A stretch of 64,000 nt of DNA, taken from NCBI RefSeq assembly GCF_010183535.1, contig NC_071332.1, positions 1,674,001 to 1,738,000 of the forward strand, given 5' to 3'. Shown here one piece after another: positions 47,807-58,872 of this stretch (positions are counted from its first letter, which is position 1; the number at the start of each line of letters is the position of its first letter). Below the pieces are notes generated by a model that was not told where the DNA came from, ran no database searches, and worked only from the letters and a program-made list of their open reading frames with translations. The DNA is from Caenorhabditis remanei (Eukaryota > Nematoda > Chromadorea > Rhabditida > Rhabditidae). A program made the translations under genes and the position numbers.

Positions 47807-49164
47807 AGTGCGCACAGGACTCGAGGGGTATAGTACATATGTCAGTTAGTTCAACCGGATGATCAGAATTTCGAAATATGTAGTTACGCCGATTTGGTAA
47901 CCGATTTGGTATTCTGACGGCTACGTACATAACATACTGATTCGATTCACCGGGTCGGGGCTGTCCACTTTACTAAGTAGCGACTCACAGTTATGATCTG
48001 GCAGGTTTTTAGAGATCAGGCCCAAAAACTTTTACGAGATGTACCTAAAATCTGATGACGTGACGATTCTGAATCTGTTTTCAAGATTTCTCTACTGTCA
48101 AAATGAAGCGACTTGTGTAAATACGAATAATTTTTTTTTAATTTGGCGGGCCCTTGAAAACTGATTCAGAATCCTCATACTTTTAACATTTCGTTGCTAA
48201 CTAAACGCATTTGGAATTCTGTGGAACGTTAAGTATGCATGTTCTACGGTTAGGCTTCCCTCTAAGGAACGTGTCTAGACTATCAGTACCATGATTTGAT
48301 TTTGTTTTCGCCACCTACATTACTTAAAAACAATACTATATGAAAATATTATCTTGTTTTGGATTACAACTGATAATAATCGAATATATAGCTAGGGGGA
48401 GTTTTCCCATAAGAATTTATGATTACTGAAAATAAGAAAGAACCTTAATCAAATATATGAAAAATCTGGTGGACAGACACTTTTGGGATACTGGGTATGG
48501 AGCACGTGATGAAATGTGGTCGGTGAAAAAGTGTAAGATTATGATCTAGAGGAAGTATACATATATAGGTAATAATTTATTTGAAACATGTTTGAATTTC
48601 TAGATCAAAAATCCCTGCAATATATAATTATGGCGATTCCAAAGAATATATTGCCAGACGTAATGTGAAAATCTAGAATGGAATTTCAGACGCACTTTTT
48701 TATGCAATTTCCAAAAGTTTATCTATTATTACTGGTGTATGGTCAGAAATTCAGCAGAAAATATTTTTGAAAATAAAGAAAATAATTACAGACTGAGTCA
48801 TTAGGTATGGCGTGGGAAAAAGGTTTGGTAGTAATAATATAAATAATAACTAGTTTTTTCTTTGAGTCATGTGAAGATTTCATATGGACAGACTACATAT
48901 CAGAATGCATAATTTTTTGCAGGATGGGAGATCTTTGTACTGGGAGGGTGAGACATTTGAATCGGGAAGCCTTACACATTTAGAGCATGAAGAACTTGGT
49001 CAGATGGCCAAAAACTACGAAAGCACTAAAAAACTGACAAAAAATATTATCCAAATTCCAAATATTTTCGAAAAATCGACCAACTTTGACGCTTTGTTAC
49101 AGAATCAGATCAGATTGTTTAAAAAAATTTGTTGCATTATATAGTTTTAGTCTCATACTACATT

Positions 49165-49500
49165 TTTGCAGTTGACAACTTTTTGATTGCTTTTCTAGCT
49201 TTCGAGATAAACCCGTTTAAAGATAGGTGGCTTGAGAGGGAGAGAGCGCAGAGAAGCTAGAGTGTCTTGCTTTTCTGCGTCTCCTCCTCTCTCACTAAAT
49301 ACTGTCGAATTTAACAACTACAGTACACATGAAGAGCAGTAACTGCAAAACTGAAAGCATAGATTGAAAGTGAGACGCAGAGAAGTTAGACACTCTCGCT
49401 TCTCTGCGCTCTCTCATTTTAAGGCAACTAATTTTAAAGACGCATATCTCAAAAGCGTGAATTGCTATCAAAAAGATGTCAACTACGAAAATGAACATCT
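49165..49500. repeat. two hairpin repeats, TTGTAGTTGACAACTTTTT family
   Basis: Copies at 49165-49330 and 49365-49500 face each other; inner stems carry GCAGAGAAGCTAGAGTGTCT and GACACTCTCGCTTCTCTGCG. Confidence 0.75.
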
Positions 49501-50144
49501 AGGTTGGATCTTTAATAGCCATTTTAATTTTTTTTTAATTTGAAAAAAGTGAAGAGCCGATACCAACCGTATTAAAAAAGTCTCATGCGGCACTTGGCGT
49601 AATCTCAAGAAAATCATGATTCGTGATTTTTATCCAGATTTTTAATCCAGAATTTTGGCAATTTATGGTTATAGTCAAGCCAAACTAACAAAACTATATT
49701 TAGACATTATTTTTGCCAAACCTCATTCAAAATCATAAAACGATTGACTCGAGACACTCCATAATCAAAGCAAAACACAAAAATTGAATACATTATCACG
49801 TAATTCCTTTTTTATCTACATATATGTTTTCTAATACATAGAAGACCTTCAGCTGACCTCAGTGCATCAAATCTTTCTAAAGGATTTATGATTTTCGAAA
49901 GTTCACTGGATGATAAGAACGGAAAATATCAATTTCCGTTCGTTATACCGGATGTGGATGTTTTATGCAAAAAAGGATCAAATCATGGGTTCAAAATTTG
50001 TAAAATGACTTTCGAAAACTAAAGTGGTGTGTGGTTGGTCAGATGTACATAAATTGTATAGCAGGGGTCGGATTTCATGGAAAGTTATGATAATGAGAAG
50101 GAGAGAGACCTCCAATCTTGGTAGCATGATGTCACTTTGGTTTC

Positions 50145-50610
50145 AGGTTTCCGAGTCTGGCGTGCCGTTGACGCTTTGAAAATTTTGATTCTGGAGATAT
50201 CGGCTTCTCAATTACTACACAGCTTTAATTTCGAATCTGGCGTGACGTTGACGCGTAGAATGTTTGTTATGAGATTTCAAGCTTTTAAGCGGACGGATTT
50301 CGAATCTGTGATATTCGGATGTCTGACTTTCTAAGTCTAAATTCCTGGTTTCCGAGTCTGGTGTGCCTTTGACGCTTTGAAAATATTGGCTCTGGCGTGA
50401 CGTTGACGCGTAGGATGTTTGTTATGAACACTTCTAGCTCAACATTTTAGCCTATGTATGGATGCTGGCGTGCCATTGGCGCATTCGGTCGTTAGGATTT
50501 TTGACTTGAAATTTCATGATCTGGCGTGCCTTTGGCGCGCAGATTTCTGGCTGTCCCCACTTCAGACTTTCTAGTGGTTTTCGAGTCTGGCGTATCTTCG
50601 ACGCGTTGTG
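50145..50610. repeat. degenerate tandem repeat with CTGGCGTGCCxTTGxCGC core
   Basis: Eight spaced copies of a core such as GTCTGGCGTGCCGTTGACGC at about 50155, 50237, 50357, 50390, 50465, 50520 and 50586. The core varies at the base before TTG. Some units also share GTTTGTTATGA. It lies about 250 bases upstream of the srh gene. Confidence 0.75.
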
Positions 50611-50853
50611 AATTTGGGACTTCTGATTTACAAAATTCAGGACTGTGCCATAAATTTTGGAATCTGTTTTTCTAAGGGTGGCTTTTATATCAAATTTTAT
50701 TTGGTGAATATTTGTTCCAAATTCAATTTTTGAGGTTTTCAGAGAAATAGTCTCCCTTTTCTGGCTAAAGATCTTGTTTCAAAGCAGCTGAATTTTTTTT
50801 TTCATTTTTTGAATTGTCAGGTGAATTTTCTTTAAGTTACTTTTCAAAATGAC

Positions 50854-53375
50854 ATGAACCAATACTACAATACAACTTACCGCTCCTCATGCCCTTCTCA
50901 GTCTTCTTATTTCTCCTCTTCTGATTATGTTAGCACTTCTGTCCATATTGTTACATCTATATCTATTCCATTGTCTTTATATGGGTCTTATTGTGTTATA
51001 AAAATCACTCCAAGACAGCTGAAAAATGCGAAATGGGCGCTTTTAAACGTTCATCTTTGGACTGTTGTGCTAGATATTGTATTTAATGTACTATCTTTAC
51101 CATTTCTTTTTTTCCCATCTGTCTCCGGTATCATGTTGGGATACGGGCAGTATATAGGAATCCCTTCCTGGTTTTTACTTTATCTCATTCAAGCGTTGGT
51201 ATCAGTTTTCGCGTCGGCGGCGATCGGGTTGTTGGAAAACCGACAAAATGCGTTGCAGACTAGATGGAAGATTAAAAGAAGATGGGTGCGGGTTGTGATT
51301 AATATTTGTAATTATATGGTGGCATGTGTGACGGTGATACCACCGTATTTGGAGAAGTTTGATGTGCAAGCGATGGCTATGGAGATTTTGAAGGTATTTT
51401 TTAAAATTTCAGAACAGATTCTGAAAATCCTTATGTTCTTAGTTTTCCTGTCAAACAAATGTACCAAAAATCAAAGTTGAGGTTTCTTCAGAAAGTAAAT
51501 CTGTGATTTTCAAAATTTGAAACGTGAGAGAGCGCAGAGAAGCTAGACTGTCTAACTTCTCTGCGTTTCCTCACTAACGAAATAAGGTAAAGGTGTAAAG
51601 CTACAGTACATATCAAAAACCGCAAAAGTGAAAACATTAGTTAAAAAAGAGACGCAGAGAAGCTAAACTGCCTAACTTCTCAGTAATCTCTTACTGTTGT
51701 AATGATCACATGACCCTTTTCTAGTAAAACTGTGAATTCTCAGTGATTTTGTTATCAAATTGTCTGAAATTTGGCAGAAATACAAACTAAAGCATGCTAA
51801 ATCAGATGTAATTTACCGTTTGTCTTCTAGAAAAAAGTTACAGACTACGTTCTGATTTGGCCTAATTGGGAGGTTTCTTCAAAAACTTCAAACTGTGATT
51901 CCTCAGTGATTTCGTTGTCAAATTGCCTGAAATTTGAAAAAATACTTATTAAAGCAATTTTGTAACGAAATCACTGAGAAATCACAGTTTCACATTTTAA
52001 AGAAACCTTCCTATAGTGATTCAAGTCAAAACAGAAAATGAGCTCTAACTTTTTTTCTAGAGGAGATACTGATAAACGGTAAAGTGCATCTGATTCAGCT
52101 TACTCAAATTTGTATTTCTGCCAAATTTCAGAGAATTTGATAACAAGGTCACTGAGAAATCACAGTTTTACCAGGAAAGACTCGAAGAAAGTGAGTGAGA
52201 GATCGCAGAGAAGTCAGACAGTCTAGTTTCTCTGCGTCTCTCTCTCTCTCTCTCTCTCAACTTCTTTTTTTTGCTTTTACGATTTGTTGATGCTTAATGG
52301 TTACTGTAGCTTTACACTTTTGTTTGGTTCTTCAGGAAACGTAGAGAGGTTAGACAGTCTAGCTTCTCTGCGCTCTCTCATTTTTATAATTTTGAGCATT
52401 ATCGCTTTACTAGGAAAGGAGTTATAGAACATGACCTTTGTCATTAGAAAGCTGAGAAAACACTGATCCCAAATATATACTTAGTTTTTGCTCTCGAGGT
52501 CTGGTATTCGAGAAAAAAGAGGTCAAAGTTTGGACCATCTGACATGTTGGTAAAGTAATGACTTGCCAACTTTGACCTCGCTTTTCTTGAATACCAAACC
52601 TCGAGGGCAAAAACTAAATATATATTTGGAATCCGCGTTTTATCAGCTTTCCGATGATATAGGCCACGTCCTATAACTAAAAGGCCACTCGGGGGCATTC
52701 CCTAAAAAGCCCCCCAGTAAAAGTTCTTGTTTTGATAAATTTACATACCACAGTCCAAATTTGTATAGTTTTGCCTCAAATCGAAAAACCAAACTCATAC
52801 TTCACATTTTTCCAGACCATCCCCTGCCCTGTCCCGGAATTCTTCGACCCCCGCCTATTCTTTGTCACCAACAAGCCATCTCTCGCTACAATGCTCATGG
52901 CGATCCAATCTATCATCCTACTGCCTCAAGGCACATTTTACGTTCTTCACACTTGGTACCACCTTGTCTACGCTCATAGCACTCGAGTCTCAGCGGAGAC
53001 TCGAAAAATGCAATTCCGGTTTTTATTGGGCTCGTTGATGCAGATCATGATTCCATCTACATTGTTTATGAACCCAATTTTATATATTTGGTTTTCGGTA
53101 AATACTGGATATTATAATCAAGGTGTGCATTGAGTCATGACATTTCTGAAATTCTGAATTTTTGAATTTCAGAGATCAACAATCATCTTATATTCATTGT
53201 TTCATTTCATGGGCTGCTTGGAACCACCTGCATGATTCTGGTGCATAAGAGTTATAGGAATCATTTGGTCAAAATGATAACATTGGGAAAATTTCCACGT
53301 CAAAATGTTATCCGCACTAATCCGATATCTGTTATAGTTTCTTCGGCAAGGCTTGTAGGTCAAAATGTTCATTGA
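50854..53375 (+). CDS. srh-family seven-transmembrane chemoreceptor
   Basis: Exons 50854-51393, 52816-53122 and 53173-53375 give 349 residues, the normal srh length. Family marks: SIPLSLYGSYCVIKITPRQLKNAKWALLNVHLW (TM1-TM2), LPFLFFPSVSGIMLGYGQYIGIPSW, the LLENRQNAL motif after TM3, PCPVPEFFDPRLFFVT in exon 2, and the TM7 part YYNQEINNHLIFIVSFHGLLGTTCMILVHKSYRNHLVK in exons 2-3, with the NQ/NN and HG residues typical of srh. The intact frame and good splice sites suggest a working gene. It would act as a G protein-coupled chemosensory receptor in ciliated neurons. Intron 1 (1422 bases) contains at least five repeat blocks, whereas intron 2 is 50 bases. AATAAA lies at about 53409. Confidence 0.92.
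51515..52385. repeat. hairpin and inverted repeats in srh intron 1
   Basis: GCAGAGAAGCTAGACTGTCTAACTTCTCTGC-type hairpins at 51530, 51650, 52205 and 52345. Between them, 51740-52150 is a separate inverted repeat in which CTGTGATTTCTCAGTGATTT-type words face their complements. Confidence 0.75.
52430..52680. mobile_element. palindromic MITE, AAAGCTGAGAAAACGCTGA family, in srh intron 1
   Basis: A full copy of the family seen at 45925: AAAGCTGAGAAAACACTGAT at the left and the complement (TTATCAGCTTTC) at the right, with TTTGACCTCG/CGAGGTCAAAG-type inner arms around CTGACATGTTGGTAAAG. Confidence 0.8.
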
Positions 53376-53909
53376 CTCTAAAGTAAGGGATAAATTGCTA
53401 TTTGTTCAATAAATGTTTTCCTTTTTTCTGCCAAAACGGTTTGGATCATAACTCGGTCAGTTTTGGACGAATCTTAAAGATGTTTATACCATAAGAAAGC
53501 CCGCGTTTTTCTCTATCTATACGACCTAATTTCAAAGAAATCCAGTCAAAAATAAAGTTGTGGTGCCCGTTTGAGACAATTTTGAAAGTTGGTCTACGTG
53601 CAATTAGCGCTATAACAATTTCCGTCGTATAATAGTCAAACTTTCACAGAATTTAAAGACATATCTAGAGACGCGATTTTTCACGTAAAGAGATCCATTA
53701 GACCATCTGGGACGCGCGGTACGTCGTCCCCTATCGAGCACTGCATGACAGTGTGAACCTGTTGTCTGGTTACAGTACTGTCCCCTGGGAAACCGTTGAA
53801 ATCAATAAATTGCACGTATAGAGTGAGCAAAGGATTAGCACAGTCCGTCGACAATTACGTTTACTGACTTGCAAACCATTTTTCGTCTATTCCTGTAAGT
53901 TGTTCCCCG
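53376..53909. other. intergenic between srh gene and membrane-protein gene
   Basis: No gene recognised. The last 30 bases before 53910 stay in frame with the next gene and resemble the coding remnants at 55241 and 58083 (a FSSIPVSCSP-like translation). The true start of the next gene could therefore lie upstream, but a TGA occurs 45 bases before the chosen ATG. Confidence 0.4.
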
Positions 53910-54618
53910 ATGGTGTTCTCTGTTATCACTGCAATTCCAATCATTGTATTAATCGCAATGACTCAACACGTCTATATCGAGGGCAAAAAACCATTGGTAT
54001 TCTGGGAATACACCACAATCAATAATTTAGTAATTGGGGTTCTTTCCCCGGTACTTGAAAAGAGTCATGTAACTATTACTGTTCTTTTTGGAATGGTTCA
54101 ATGTGGTTTCATCTGTAATATTCTAAATATTTTGCATGTTCAAGATGGATGGGTGAGTAAAAGATAAGAGATATTTCAGAAAATAATTTGATTGTTTCAG
54201 AATCTGTACTACGCTCGAATCATGTCTTTGGTCTTTTCAATTTATGCAGCGATTCGAATGGTTTGGTATCAAACTATACTGCTACCAAAGTTACCGTTGA
54301 GAATTCATTGGAAATCTATGAACTTTATCACTCTGTTTTTCGGTTTAACTGGACACTTTTTGTGGCCATACTGTGTAAGTTTGAAAATGGTTATGTTGAT
54401 TTTTAAGAAATTTTTTTTTGAATTTTTAGAACTTTCAGACCACCGCCAATATCATAATCCACGTCTACCTTTACCTTCTCTCCATTGAAACATCCATCTG
54501 GTACTACACAAAGGAATTCCGACTGTTTTGCAGATATCCGAGAACTGGGTTTACGGACTACGCAAGAGCTTATCATACTACAGTACATCGTTATGATACT
54601 TTGGACGTAAAACAGTAG
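53910..54618 (+). CDS. small multi-pass membrane protein of unknown family
   Basis: Exons 53910-54152, 54201-54374 and 54439-54618 give 198 residues; all splice sites are strong and phase 0. I do not recognise the family. Hydrophobic segments: residues 1-25 (VFSVITAIPIIVLIAM), about 36-48, 56-76 (ITVLFGMVQCGFICNIL), 86-105 (IMSLVFSIYAAIRMVWY), 120-140 (FITLFFGLTGHFLWPYC) and 141-155 (ANIIIHVYLYLL). It may therefore have four to six membrane spans; the length is too short for a usual chemoreceptor. It could be the C-terminal half of a longer receptor whose 5' exons were lost. Decayed copies of its first exon lie on the minus strand at 55241, 58083 and 60350, between the DUF19-like genes, so gene and neighbours were amplified together. 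Tail-to-tail with the exon fragment at 54796-55131. Confidence 0.6.
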
Positions 54619-54795
54619 TTGCAGTAGTAGTATACAGATTGTTACAACATCTTGAACTTATTTTTGAATTTCATTCATTTCTGTTTTGTTCGAAATTAAA
54701 TTTAAAAAAAATTTGAATGTCAAAATAAATTCTAAATTGTTCTATACAGATGTATGTAGTTTAGACCAAATATTATTCATTCACTCATCACTTTA

Positions 54796-55131
54796 TTAAT
54801 TATTGGTCACAGTAAAAACAAATTTGCGCCTTTGGTTATTCTTAATCATAGAAAATGAAACGTCCGGAACATTATAATCTTTGCGTGGTGTCATAGTAAC
54901 TGTCAGGTTTTAGAAATCTGCCAATATTTCTTCTTGACACCCTGGTGTGATAAAAGCCAATACACATTTCTCTGCGTTTCCGACATCCATGCACTCCACG
55001 ACTTCACGGAAAAACTCATACCAACTGAACGAGGAAAGACACCGGTATTCCAACAGTCTGGGACGATGTTTGAAAATATCGGTCATAACTGCAACGAATG
55101 TTTGCAAATTCATGTACATTTTGTAATAATG
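54796..55131 (-). pseudogene. DUF19-like copy A, last exon only, broken
   Basis: The sequence matches exon 4 of copies B-E: MTDIFKHRPRLLEYRCLSSFSWYEFFREVVECMD and the CVLAFITPGCQEEILADF segment. A TAA interrupts the frame at 54910-54912, and the reading resumes as NLTVTMTPRKDYNVPDVSFSM to the end. The acceptor and first codons of the exon are rearranged, and exons 1-3 are absent. It is the oldest or most damaged unit, at the array's left end. Confidence 0.8.
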
Positions 55132-55240
55132 GTCATTACTTTGAACAAGGAGGTATTATTATTCATTTAGGAGGTAACATCAACAACCAAAGTATGGGTA
55201 GTGTTGAACAAAAACAAACCAAAGTATGGGTAGTGTTCAT

Positions 55241-55445
55241 CGTAAAAATGGTTTCCTTTCAATGTAGAAATACTGTGTCATTCATTCCAATACTTGTTAT
55301 GATTGGAACTGCAATGATTACGGAGAAAACCATAGCCAGCTTTACAGGAAACGAGAAAAACTGAAGGGAGCGTTGGGAAGATCCGCTTGATGCGCTCTCC
55401 CCCAGAATTATTGCTTTAAAACCCCTTCTTACAAAACATCCCATT
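55241..55445 (-). pseudogene. remnant of membrane-protein gene exon 1 (unit A)
   Basis: On the minus strand FFSFPVKLAMVFSVIIAVPIITSIGM matches the start of the 53910 gene (SSIPVSCSPMVFSVITAIPIIVLIAM). An additional upstream in-frame part reads GCFVRRGFKAIILGE. The reading frame closes by a stop soon after the transmembrane stretch, and no later exon follows. Confidence 0.65.
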
Positions 55446-55481
55446 AACTGACTGCCGTTCTCCGCCGGTTTTGCAGTTTTA

Positions 55482-55612
55482 TTAGCTCGACACAGTTGTT
55501 ACAACTGCGCGCCTCCTTGAGAAATATCTCTTTTTCTCTGAATCTCTCATTTTCGCACACAATTTCCTTTTGTTTCGGTAGAGCGCGGTTGTAACCTGCT
55601 TGCCGTACTAAT
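55482..55612. mobile_element. palindromic MITE, GCGCTCTACCGAAA family, inserted in the array
   Basis: TTAGCTCGACACAGTTGTTACAACTGCGCGCCTCC at the left and GTTTCGGTAGAGCGCGGTTG...GCCGTACTAAT at the right, with an ATCTCTTTTTCTCTGAATCTC core. It interrupts sequence that is continuous in the sister unit near 58735. Confidence 0.75.
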
Positions 55613-55619
55613 ATGTGTG

Positions 55620-56290
55620 TGTTGTAGACAGTCTCCTGGTCCCCGAATCAGGTTCCTGTCCCACTCCAAACTAAAATGTAATTTGTATCACTAAATTATT
55701 CGAATTTAGTTACTACTTATTACGTATTTTACTTTCTGTTAATTAACTCCCTTCTTCCCTGTCTCTTTAACCCAATTTCAGGCGGAAGTAATTTTCCATC
55801 ATTCAAATCGCCGCCTAAATCGTGTCTGCGTCTCTCCAGTCAAGGTGCACGCTGTTTCGACGTGAGCAGGTCTCGCCACGCGCACACCTACTCAACGACT
55901 GTGACCGTACCCGACCGACTCCCCTCGACTGGCCTAAGCTTTTTATAATTTAGTGTTGTGTCGCTTTAAGTGTGTTCTTCTAACCGCTCTGTTATTGTGT
56001 TTTGTAAGAGAAGTAGTTTGAGAGCGTTCTGTAGTCACTCGAGAGCCTCCTTCATGTGTATCGGAGCCTTGCAGAGTTTCTATTGTGTTCCCTCGATAAC
56101 TCTTTTCCCCTATTTCTCTCTTGTATTGTAAAAGGCAGAACCGAAAAGGTTTATGTGTGCAGTTCCTCGCGGAACATGCTTTTTATCCTAATAAAACGGT
56201 TCTTGTAAACACTTGAGTTATCAGCACCTCGGGCGCTTCCTATACCCTGAACCACTTAAATCGGGCTCATGTTCCCACCCTACTCGACAC
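55620..56290. mobile_element. probable solo LTR or LTR fragment
   Basis: A unique segment of about 670 bases beginning TGTTGTAGAC and ending CTACTCGACA, absent from sister units. It contains a TTTTATAATTTAG box (about 55942) and an AATAAAACGG polyadenylation-like signal near 56191, in the order expected of an LTR. The unit sequence resumes at about 56345. No internal retroviral or gypsy/BEL gene is seen. The exact ends and the target duplication are uncertain. Confidence 0.45.
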
Positions 56291-56404
56291 ATTACCGGCG
56301 GCCTTCTGGAGACAGAAGGGGTGGCCACATGTGTCTTACCAGATGATTCCTTCACACAAATGACCTGCTCACACTTGTGAGATATACTCAAAAACAGTTA
56401 AATT

Positions 56405-56625
56405 CATTATTCATAAAGCTCCTGTGAGTTAATGAAACATAATAAATATAACTGTCAATTTTAAATCGGGAAAAATGCAAAACACAAAAAAATTAGGTTC
56501 GATAAGAAACAAAACTCTTAAAAGTGAGAATGAAAGCGTCTGCTTTCCTGAATGTGTATTTTTCATGCCGACGTTTTGTTCAATATTCTGTTCATTCACG
56601 AAATGAGTCATATAACAATATTATT
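56405..56625 (-). pseudogene. unit-B spacer sequence with decayed frame
   Basis: The minus-strand translation LLRVLFLIEPNFFVFCIFPDLKLTVIFIM aligns with TLRCIKPNFIVCCIFANFQLICILTLFFLI at 58540-58670. Both probably derive from the 5' part of the same lost membrane-protein gene or its intron. Confidence 0.4.
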
Positions 56626-56631
56626 CATTTT

Positions 56632-57845
56632 TCAGAAGTATATTGAGTTATTGTTCATGGTGAATACAAATTTGTGCTTCTCGTTATTCTTATACATTGA
56701 AAATGAAAAGACCGGAACATTCGATTCATTACGTGGTATCGTAGTCGCTGTCTGATTTTTGAAATCTGCCATCATTTCTTTTTGACAACGTAATGTGATC
56801 AAAGCCAATACACATTTCTTTGCGTCTCCAACATCGATACACTCCACGACTTTACCGAAAAACTCATACCAACTGAACGAGGTAAGACACCGATATTCAA
56901 ACAGTCTCGGACGATGTTTGAAAATATCTGTCATAACTGCAACGAGTGTTTGCACATTCATGTACATTTTGTAATAATGATCATTACTTTGAACAAGGAG
57001 GTATTTTTGTGTGCATTTCTGAAAATTGATCTTTTTAGACGTACATATGAATCAGTTACCTGAGCGGATTGACCAATCTCTAAAACTTTTTGAACATCAG
57101 CATTTTTCTGGTTGACAGATAATATCCTAATATTCAATGATTTCTGTACAAAATCGTCTTGCAAAGTATCACAATGCATTCTGTAGAATTTTTCACTGGG
57201 ATGATTCCACTGGTCAATATACGAAGTTGGGTTGTTTGTGTACAGTTCAATCAATTCATCGTAGTTATTTTGTAAAAAATTAAAATAATCGGTGTAGCAG
57301 ACACTCTGGCCAATTTTCAGAACACATGGTTTCTCTTTCTTGAAAATTGTGTCAGCAGTGAACAAGTTTTCCCGAAACAACGAGAAATAGAAACAATGGA
57401 ACATCTTTTTCCACTAACAAAACTAAACCCCGCTGTGCAATTGTGATCACTTGAATAAATCTTCTTCAATATTTGAGATATGCACGTATCGAATGAATAC
57501 GCTCTGGTGCCGACATTATCGCAAGACGTTTCAAAAATATCTCTCTGCGATTTCCCTTTGAAACACTCAAGCCCAGACGCACATTCCTTGAATACATTTA
57601 ATTCAATTAGTTCAAAATCAGTGTCTTACCATCACATTACGACATTGCTCCGTATAATTATTGAGTAAATCTGTTAGCGGAGGGTAGTAGTAAGAAATCC
57701 TTGACAGAGTTTCATTTTTCTTCTTCATTTCTTCTTGACAGGCATTGTTAGTTTCCGAAAGACAAATTGGTAAAGAGTAGTCGCTGCGATAAATCCAAGA
57801 GTTTACCAGAAGTGGAATTGAAAAAATGAGTATTAACTTGATCAT
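56632..57845 (-). CDS. DUF19-like secreted protein, copy B (damaged acceptor)
   Basis: Exons 57845-57630, 57586-57419, 57371-57060 and 57018-56632, with the same lengths as the sister copies (216, 168, 312, 387). Signal peptide MIKLILIFSIPLLVNS, then PICLSETNNACQEEMKKKNETL; exon 2 ECASGLECFKGKSQRDIFETSCDNVG; exon 3 NNYDELIELYTNNPTSYIDQWNHPSEKFYRMHCDTL; exon 4 HRPRLFEYRCLTSFSWYEFFGKVVECIDVGDAKKCVLALI. The acceptor of intron 2 reads TTTCGG where the others have TTTCAG or TTTTAG. Retaining the 47-base intron would shift the frame. A TTTTCAAG 33 bases downstream could be used instead, removing 11 residues in frame. It may be a pseudogene or an altered gene. The start was taken at 57845 (MIKL) because the upstream TTG is not a worm start. 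Confidence 0.7.
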
Positions 57846-57884
57846 TTCAAACAATAGTTTGTTCGACCTCCATGCGTGCGATAT

Positions 57885-58060
57885 TTATACAAAAATTCAC
57901 AGATTTGTTCAAAAGATCAGTGAAAAACCTGCAACATGTAAATAACCGCAACATTTAATCTTTTCTCATTTTAATCTCATAATTTTCACAAATTTATGAA
58001 ATCATAGTAGATCAACCAAACTAGATAGTCGTTTGACACGGTGACAGTCATCGAGAGTGA
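57885..58060 (-). promoter_or_regulatory. conserved upstream block of copy B
   Basis: About 175 bases nearly identical before each of copies B-E. Words include GCGATATTTATACAAAAATTC (TATA-like, 30-40 bases before the start), TTGTTCAAAAGATCAGTGAA, AACATGTAAATA, and CGTTTGACACGGTGACAGTCATCGAGA farther upstream. Conservation may reflect recent duplication as well as function. Confidence 0.5.
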
Positions 58061-58082
58061 TTGTTCACTTTGGTCAAGATTG

Positions 58083-58480
58083 TTAAAATGATTCCTTTTT
58101 AATGTAGAAAAGCTGTGTCATTACAATAGTTGTTATGACTGAAATCACAGTGATTCTTGAGAACACCATAGCTGTCTTAACAGGAAACGAGGAAAATCTG
58201 AAGGAAGCGTTGGGAGGGTTCGCTCGATGCTCTGTCCCCGGAATTTGTATTTTGCATTTATTCTTATCAAATATTATCAATATATATGGGGCGAGAGGCT
58301 GAGAATGAGTCCCTCACGAGACCATTCAAAGGGTGGGTTAAAGTGAGAGATGTGGGGCAACAAATAAAAGAATGACCGGTATGAGGGGAATAAATAGAAG
58401 ACATTATGAATTGAGAAATAAGGTACAATTATTGATTTAAAACCACTTCTCACGAAATATCCTAAAGACTGACTGGTCTT
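58083..58480 (-). pseudogene. remnant of membrane-protein gene exon 1 (unit B), interrupted
   Basis: FRFSSFPVKTAMVFSRITVISVITTIVMTQLFYIKKESF is the match to the 53910 gene start. The upstream piece (YFVRSGFKSII, about 58440) is separated from it by about 160 bases carrying a GTCTCGTGAGGGAC tract like that at 11080-11300, probably a retrotransposon-tail insertion. Confidence 0.6.
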
Positions 58481-58502
58481 CTCCATCCGTTATAACGTAT
58501 GT

Positions 58503-58740
58503 CTTGCCTAAGTTTCGCCCAATAATTCCTTGACATTGATCACCTGCTCACTCCGTGAGATGCTCCCGTGAATTAAAAAGAACAAAGTAAGTATACAAAT
58601 CAATTGGAAATTGGCAAAAATGCAACACACAATGAAATTAGGTTTGATACAACGCAAAGTTCTTACCTCATGTTCAGTGGCCTTCGTTTTATTCGTAACT
58701 TTCCTCATCGTCCGTTTCTGCCCGGTTTGCAAGTATGATA
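58503..58740 (-). pseudogene. unit-B spacer with decayed frame
   Basis: An exon-like frame MRKVTNKTKATEHE is followed by a GTAAGA donor-like site (about 58665), then a hydrophobic stretch homologous to that at 56405-56625. It is the possible 5' part of the lost membrane-protein gene. Confidence 0.35.
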
Positions 58741-58872
58741 TTATTCATTGCGCTGTTCAGTAAAGTGAGAATTCCAGCGTCTGCCTCCCTGAGTTACTGC
58801 TTTCTTGTCCACATTTTTCCCAATACTCTGTTCATTAACGAAATTAGTCATTTAACAATATTATTCATTCAT

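Larger units (their letters stand above)
41929..50853. other. long intergenic region between GPCR and srh gene
   Basis: No supported gene on either strand over 8.9 kb. It contains palindromic elements (listed separately), an AT microsatellite, poly-C at 47009-47026, and polypurine runs at 42090-42400. Frames of 60-96 codons have no splice context or recognisable motifs. Confidence 0.5.

Noticed and set aside
48884..49144. Plus-strand open frame of 86 codons
   Set aside because: No homology recognised, no splice partner, no signal peptide; isolated in repeat-rich DNA.
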